NCBI GenBank assembly: GCA_930367205.1
Contig: OV884011.1
Coordinates: 114,573,866 to 114,637,865 of the forward strand
Length of the DNA: 64,000 nucleotides
Origin: Acanthosoma haemorrhoidale
Lineage: Eukaryota; Arthropoda; Insecta; Hemiptera; Acanthosomatidae
Direction: 5' to 3'
Part shown: positions 60,701-64,000 of the stretch, piece after piece
Position numbering within the stretch: the stretch's first letter is position 1
Layout: every line of letters begins with the position of its first letter
Notes under the pieces: generated by a model
The model's input: the letters and a program-made list of their open reading frames with translations, nothing else
Told to the model about the DNA's origin: nothing
The model's database searches: none
Made by a program: the position numbers and the translations under genes

Positions 60701-60910
60701 ATCCTTTTGACATGATCTTTATGCGTTTTTCTAAATTCATTATCTGATGGTTTTCAGGTAGTGAGAACTGCACTAATTGATGCTGCAGGTGTTGCCTCCC
60801 TCTTGACAACAGCAGAGGCAGTACTAGCAAACATCCCAACAAATAATAGAGGCCCTGGTCTACAAGGTTTAGGGGGAGGTGGAATGCCACAAGATATGGG
60901 AGATATGTAA
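45124..60910 (+). CDS. HSPD1: Mitochondrial 60-kDa chaperonin Hsp60, 14 coding exons
   Basis: Complete 563-residue group I chaperonin (human 573), the ATP-driven folding ring of the mitochondrial matrix. Exons: 45124-45156, 45645-45758, 46775-46951, 48821-48896, 49827-49975, 53159-53282, 54296-54464, 55147-55238, 55351-55463, 56061-56216, 58043-58199, 58472-58560, 59546-59635, 60758-60910, all GT/AG with matching phases. The start is ATG 45124, with an in-frame TAA at 45115-45117. A short basic presequence (about 17 residues, ending RRFY|AKD) precedes [26 protein letters not shown] and AGDGTTTAT (residues 100-108, the nucleotide loop). The apical domain keeps [26 protein letters not shown] and APGFG. 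D413 (in [10 protein letters not shown]) matches the GroEL catalytic Asp398, and GIVPGGG follows. Odd points: many changes in the apical half relative to typical insect Hsp60, and a tail ending [12 protein letters not shown] instead of GGM repeats. It could be the single Hsp60 or a divergent paralog. Confidence 0.95.
45157..45644 (+). other. Hsp60 intron 1
   Basis: 488 bases, AT-rich; nothing recognised. Confidence 0.6.
45759..46774 (+). other. Hsp60 intron 2
   Basis: 1.0 kb, AT-rich; no repeat or coding motif recognised. Confidence 0.6.
46775..49975 (+). CDS. HSPD1: Hsp60 exons 3-5: equatorial and intermediate domains
   Basis: Residues 50-183. [69 protein letters not shown]: canonical group I chaperonin blocks that bind ATP and link to the apical domain. 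[10 protein letters not shown] has two Lys where human has two Glu. Confidence 0.93.
47754..48050 (-). pseudogene. Possible LINE endonuclease remnant in Hsp60 intron 3
   Basis: The minus strand is open for 98 codons and contains [18 protein letters not shown] followed by [13 protein letters not shown], resembling the 'R-ISDRI---R-----...IIQVYAPT' block of RTE/R1-type AP endonucleases. No catalytic residues further along were identified. Confidence 0.45.
48744..48783. repeat. Perfect 17-bp palindrome (hairpin) 37 bases before the Hsp60 exon 4 acceptor
   Basis: Left arm AAAATAGTCGTATCATT (48744-48760), loop AATTGC, right arm AATGATACGACTATTTT (48767-48783). All 17 pairs match, and two further pairs follow after one mismatch. 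The region between it and the acceptor at 48820 is the branch-point and polypyrimidine zone. Confidence 0.95.
48897..49826 (+). other. Hsp60 intron 4
   Basis: 930 bases; a slightly G+C-richer middle (48960-49500) suggests an old insertion of unknown kind. No motif. Confidence 0.5.
49976..51239 (+). other. Hsp60 intron 5, left part
   Basis: AT-rich; G run near 50690. Nothing coding recognised. Confidence 0.5.
51240..52140 (-). pseudogene. Antisense Jockey-like LINE reverse-transcriptase remnant in Hsp60 intron 5
   Basis: The minus strand reads [20 protein letters not shown] and [19 protein letters not shown] at 51820-51690, then [19 protein letters not shown] near 51610-51555 after frame changes. 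This is the fingers/palm order of Jockey-group RT, as in the element at 4560-6760 but a different, more decayed copy. Confidence 0.8.
52440..52740. repeat. Dispersed repeat, copy B (first copy at 43770-44060)
   Basis: Same-orientation partner of the repeat upstream of Hsp60. Sequence to the left (52260-52440) may extend it beyond what survives in copy A. Confidence 0.55.
52741..53158 (+). other. Hsp60 intron 5, right end
   Basis: AT-rich up to the exon 6 acceptor; nothing recognised. Confidence 0.5.
53159..56216 (+). CDS. HSPD1: Hsp60 exons 6-10: apical domain and return to the intermediate domain
   Basis: Residues 184-401. Includes [28 protein letters not shown] (family usual GYISPYF), [58 protein letters not shown] and [15 protein letters not shown]. 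Substrate- and Hsp10-binding hydrophobic positions around GYISAYF are kept. This is the part with most departures from typical insect Hsp60. Confidence 0.92.
53283..54295 (+). other. Hsp60 intron 6 with an (AAT)n microsatellite
   Basis: 1.0 kb, AT-rich. An AAT/ATA trinucleotide run lies at about 54083-54115. A 60-base block near 53745-53825 (GTTAGCAAAAGAATTC, then TCTCCTAATAATTG) recurs in intron 7 near 54675-54750. Confidence 0.6.
54465..55146 (+). other. Hsp60 intron 7
   Basis: 682 bases, AT-rich. About 54665-54760 is a direct repeat of 53740-53830 in intron 6 (TTAAATCTAG-AGTTAGCAAA and TTTTAACCAAATCTAAT). Confidence 0.6.
55464..56060 (+). other. Hsp60 intron 9, mostly a LINE remnant
   Basis: Short intron filled by the antisense LINE piece annotated at 55540-56015. 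Confidence 0.6.
55540..56015 (-). pseudogene. Antisense LINE ORF2 C-terminal remnant (zinc-finger tail)
   Basis: On the minus strand: [50 protein letters not shown]. This is the conserved 'LTGH--LN-HL--LG...C-C---ET--HI---C' tail after the RNase H domain in Jockey/R1-type LINEs. Open for 93 codons (55885-55604) and extended upstream. Confidence 0.85.
56217..57158 (+). other. Hsp60 intron 10, left part
   Basis: AT-rich; nothing recognised. Confidence 0.5.
57170..57408 (-). mobile_element. tRNA-derived SINE, about 239 bp, with 11-bp target-site duplications
   Basis: On the minus strand the 5' head reads ATAGCCTAGTGGATAGG (A-box-like) and about 30 bases later GGTTAGATTTCC (B-box-like), then a unique body. 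GTTACTGTAGT flanks it at 57159-57169 and 57409-57419. This is the architecture of a Pol III-transcribed SINE moved by LINE machinery. It lies antisense in Hsp60 intron 10. Confidence 0.85.
57420..58042 (+). other. Hsp60 intron 10, right part
   Basis: AT-rich up to the exon 11 acceptor; nothing recognised. Confidence 0.5.
58043..60910 (+). CDS. HSPD1: Hsp60 exons 11-14: C-terminal equatorial domain and tail
   Basis: Residues 402-563. [93 protein letters not shown]. The stop is TAA 60908-60910. The expected flexible GGM repeat that lines the folding cavity is reduced to a single GGGGM followed by PQDMGDM. Confidence 0.93.
58205..58280 (-). repeat. tRNA-like (SINE head) sequence at the Hsp60 exon 11 donor
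   Basis: The minus strand reads GGATAGCCCAGTGGATAG (A-box-like, 58273-58256) and CCGGGTTCAAGT (B-box-like, 58229-58218). The sequence begins within a few bases of the exon 11 donor (exon ends 58199). It is not a gene: no acceptor-stem pairing or complete cloverleaf was found. No body remains on the 3' side because the exon lies there. Confidence 0.5.
58561..59545 (+). other. Hsp60 intron 12
   Basis: 985 bases, AT-rich; nothing recognised. Confidence 0.55.
59636..60757 (+). other. Hsp60 intron 13
   Basis: 1.1 kb, AT-rich; nothing recognised. Confidence 0.55.
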
Positions 60911-62872
60911 AGTCTTAGCACTGATTCTATTTATCACAAGCAGTTAGATTTGATGACAGATCCAATAGGATGAATGGTAATAGTGCGTTTTTAGATAAAC
61001 TATAATATTATTAAAATATTATATCTGATTTGAACCCAAAGTGATCTCATTTTTTCTATTTAAAATATTCACACAAATAAATATAAAAGTTTTATTCAAT
61101 TACTATTGTTACTAATTAATATAGGATAATATAAAGAAAGAACTTGATTATCATGAAGAGACTGATGATTAATAAAAATCACATACCTATCTTATTATTG
61201 TGTAGGGAATAGAATTATAATTTGTTTAAAGGGATATATGCACATTATCTAAAAATAATTTTGATGGTGCACTATTGGAAAATAGATCAATACTCCTAAA
61301 AGTACCTTATGGAAAGAAAAAAACTAAGCATGATAAAAGCTATAAATGAAGTTTATTAGTTGTAGGTTTTTTTTTGTTTCTGTTTTCTTACATATAAATA
61401 ATTGGATATTTTAGTTGTATGTATTAATTGTATTTAGTTTAGGTTAGATTTGCTCGGGCAACTATATTTTAATGAAACAATGTAACATAAAATGAAATAA
61501 AGAAATGCTCTCTCTCAAAAGAAGTTTTAAACCAATTTTTAGAGAGAAGCGCAAATTTGATTAAGATCCAACAACGGATATATAGGAGCAAGAGTGGAGG
61601 TAAAAAATCTAGAAATAATAAAATAAAAAACACCAACAAAGACCCAAATCTAAAGAAAGAAATACTAAACAAGATTGTATAATTATGCAGAAATATAGCC
61701 ATTGTTTCCTATTTCTTGAATAATCCCTTAATACCCTCCAGAGATTATATAAATTAAAGAGACAAGATTATAGTAGTTGAATTGGAGTCTAGATATTAAT
61801 ACACTTGGAATTGACATATCATTATCGATATACACAGAGGAAAACCTTAATGAAAAAATTACATAGACCTGTTGCAAAAATAAATAATTCAACAATTAAG
61901 TGAATTACATTCCTTATAGTTGTCTCGGAATTAGTCAACTATTCCAGTTAAAAAAGGTGTGCTGTGAAGAATTTACAAAATAAGTTGAAAACCAAGTTAA
62001 ACAACTTCTCAAAATACATCTGCCAGCAAAGTATCTAAAGCTTTAAATACCAGAGCCAGTTCAGCGGTGACATTTACATTTGTAGTTCTGAAGTGGATGG
62101 ATACTAAGCTACAAGAAATTGACCACTGATTAAGAAAGATAATCTAAGTATAAGAAATCTTTCAGTACCAATATTTTACCCTGATGTATTATAATACTAC
62201 ATATCTAATTTATTAATGGAGACTGGGTTGGGGTATTTATAGTATATCTCCAGGGCTTTAGATCCCTGTTAAGTTTGGAATGGATAGGTGAAGTTGTTCT
62301 AGTGATTTTTAATTTTGAAAAATTGTGTTCTAGGGTTTTTGGGGGCTAAAAACGAACATCGACTTAATTTCTTGATAAAGAAATATTTACACCTGCTTTG
62401 TCAGTTCTTTATTCACAAATTATTTCATTTCAGTTTAACTTGACTTATTTTTTCTCTTTAACTAATAATTTCTTTTAATTAATTTATTTCTTCTTTCTTT
62501 AACTTATATATAAATTCATTGTAAAATGAAAAACAATTAACATATTGTAGATACTTCCATACATGTAAATATCTACAATATGGAACATTCAGCAATGTTT
62601 TAAGATTTACTTCAATTTGAAAAACAATAAATAAACAAAAAAATACTACAATATAAAAAAAAAAAAAATGATGATATATTTTTTTTATTCTTCCAGAAAG
62701 CATTTAAAAACTATAATTAAACATCTAAATACATTCTACTTTACATAAATTAAGGACAGATATAAATACATCAAGGTAATATTGTGATTACTTGTTTTAC
62801 AAGAAAACTGCATTCAATTTATTTTCATTATATCACATAAATAATATATTTATTAAATAAGTGGGATATCAT
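60911..62872. other. Convergent intergenic region between Hsp60 and TRAPPC2L
   Basis: Hsp60 3' UTR with AATAAA at 61076-61081, about 165 bases after the stop. On the minus strand AATAAA at 62854-62849 is about 20 bases after the TRAPPC2L stop and another is at 62823-62818. No other gene recognised; AT-rich. Confidence 0.5.
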
Positions 62873-63075
62873 TTAAATTTTCTTTGAATACATCATACCT
62901 TCTACAATGTTGTGGAACTTCCTATAAAAAACAAGAAATGATTTTAATTTTTTGTAAAGACCAACAATTAAGCATTAATTGAAATTAGTACATACTTGGA
63001 AGTTACTGATTCTCCTGGAATGTGGAATGGATTACATACAACATCTGCATAAGCAGCGTGTAAATTTCTGAACAT
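62873..63075 (-). CDS. TRAPPC2L: Trafficking protein particle complex subunit 2-like protein, last two coding exons (5' part beyond window)
   Basis: TRAPPC2L is a small longin-fold subunit of the TRAPP vesicle-tethering complexes acting at ER-Golgi and Golgi membranes. On the minus strand an acceptor (TTTAG) precedes 63075-62996, which reads MFRNLHAAYADVVCNPFHIP and ends in donor AA|GTATGT. The acceptor TATAG then starts 62921-62873, reading KKFHNIVEGMMYSKKI and TAA. The joined phase works, and the pattern (MFR-LH--Y-DV-CNPF--PG then F-N-V--MM) matches the C-terminus of the TRAPPC2L family. The family usually ends about here, so the 3' end is complete. About two thirds of the protein is missing; no further exon was found up to base 64000. 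Convergent with Hsp60. Confidence 0.78.
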
Positions 63076-64000
63076 CTAAAACAAAACAAATTATATATAA
63101 ATAAAATTATTATCAACTTGATAATAGAAATGTTTACACTTCGGTATCATCAGGACCAAATTTCACAGCTCATACTGAAACATGCCCTGTAAAAAATAAA
63201 ACTGCTGCCATATTTGTTATATGCCAATATTACAATCTACCTTATTAGGCCAGTGAAAGACCAGGAGATTTAAATAAGTGCTGGAAATAGTTTTAAATGC
63301 TTTATTTGAAGTTCAATAAGTATCCTAGGTTTGTACCCTTGGTTTTTTTTTTTGGGGGGGGGGGTCCAAAAAGCCACCAATTTTCGGACTTTTTTCAATT
63401 TTTTGCATATAAATCACTAAACTAAAGTAAAGAACATTAAATTTTGTGTTAAATGACTACCCATAATTTAAAATTCAATCTAGTTGAACAATCGAAAACG
63501 ACATTTACCAACTTTGCTCAAAAATCCAATATAGCCACTTTCAAACATAAACATCTGTTGTATCAAAACAATGTTTCTAAATGCGAAAACACATTAAATA
63601 AAAATAGTAGAGAATCAAATTCTGCCTTTGGACAGCATATAATTTTTCAAATGTGCTCAAGTGTAAATATAGAAAATTTGAATTTTTCATTTTCCGTCCT
63701 AGGCATATATGTGTTGTTCTGTCGTAGTGAAAGTGACACAACAAAATTGTTCTATTTGCAGAGAAAGAGAGAGAGAGAGATGATAGCAGGCATTGTCGAA
63801 ATCCAATTCATGAGGATGCTATCTATTATACCTCTTCTACGACTCGCATCTCCTTCAGTTTTGATGATCATATAAGAGTTTGCTCTATGGTCATGACTGG
63901 CCATATGCCAGAGCAGCATTTTTTTTATCTCTGTATTTCAAAGAAGCCTTTGACCACTAAACGATCATAGTCCTCAGGAATCAGTTTAGATTCAAGGTTG
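63076..64000. other. Presumed TRAPPC2L intron / unassigned right end
   Basis: AT-rich with a T-G run near 63342-63362 and a short GA run near 63765-63780. A plus-strand open stretch (63453-63875) and a minus-strand one at the very end (64000-63925, NLESKLIPEDYDRLVVKGFF) were not identifiable. Confidence 0.4.

Noticed and set aside
63453..63875. 140-codon plus-strand frame as a gene
   Set aside because: Low-complexity AT-rich composition, no recognisable domain, includes the GA run.
63925..64000. Minus-strand stretch NLESKLIPEDYDRLVVKG as an upstream TRAPPC2L exon
   Set aside because: It does not resemble the TRAPPC2L sequence expected before MFRNLH and has no clear splice sites inside the window.

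Overview
The window is nuclear DNA of an AT-rich animal genome, most likely an insect. Genes are split by GT/AG introns, there are no operons or ribosome-binding sites, and the mobile elements (Ty3/gypsy, Jockey- and RTE-like LINEs, mariner, tRNA-derived SINEs, a TA-flanked MITE) are the usual arthropod mix. I could not name the species. All exons were assembled by hand from splice sites, reading phase and family similarity.

Layout. 1-6.8 kb is transposon debris: the 3' part of a gypsy-type pol gene with a candidate 3' LTR, a perfect 180-bp GA microsatellite, a decayed gag-protease fragment, and an antisense Jockey-type LINE. 7,526-39,412 (+) is a complete NEURL4-type gene (Neuralized-like protein 4): 30 coding exons, 1,451 residues, six NHR domains, no RING finger, and the conserved C-terminal region. 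39.4-45.1 kb is AT-rich flank with a small MITE, a dispersed repeat and an RTE-like LINE remnant. 45,124-60,910 (+) is a complete mitochondrial chaperonin Hsp60 gene: 14 coding exons, 563 residues, with an unusually short presequence and a tail lacking the GGM repeat. 62,873-63,075 (-) holds the last two coding exons of a TRAPPC2L-like gene, convergent with Hsp60; the rest lies beyond the window.

The three genes have unrelated housekeeping roles (centrosome/ubiquitin scaffold, mitochondrial protein folding, vesicle tethering). The notable biology is between exons. The strongest unexplained signal is an antisense copy of NEURL4 exon 19, with its acceptor and part of intron 19, fused into a LINE in intron 27 of the same gene. 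The two arms are about 0.8 kb each and could pair in the pre-mRNA around exons 20-27. Other items are a three-copy tandem repeat, a 17-bp perfect palindrome near an Hsp60 acceptor, a SINE with intact target-site duplications, a tRNA-like remnant at an Hsp60 donor, and an antisense bias of intronic transposons. I saw no clearly new multi-gene system.
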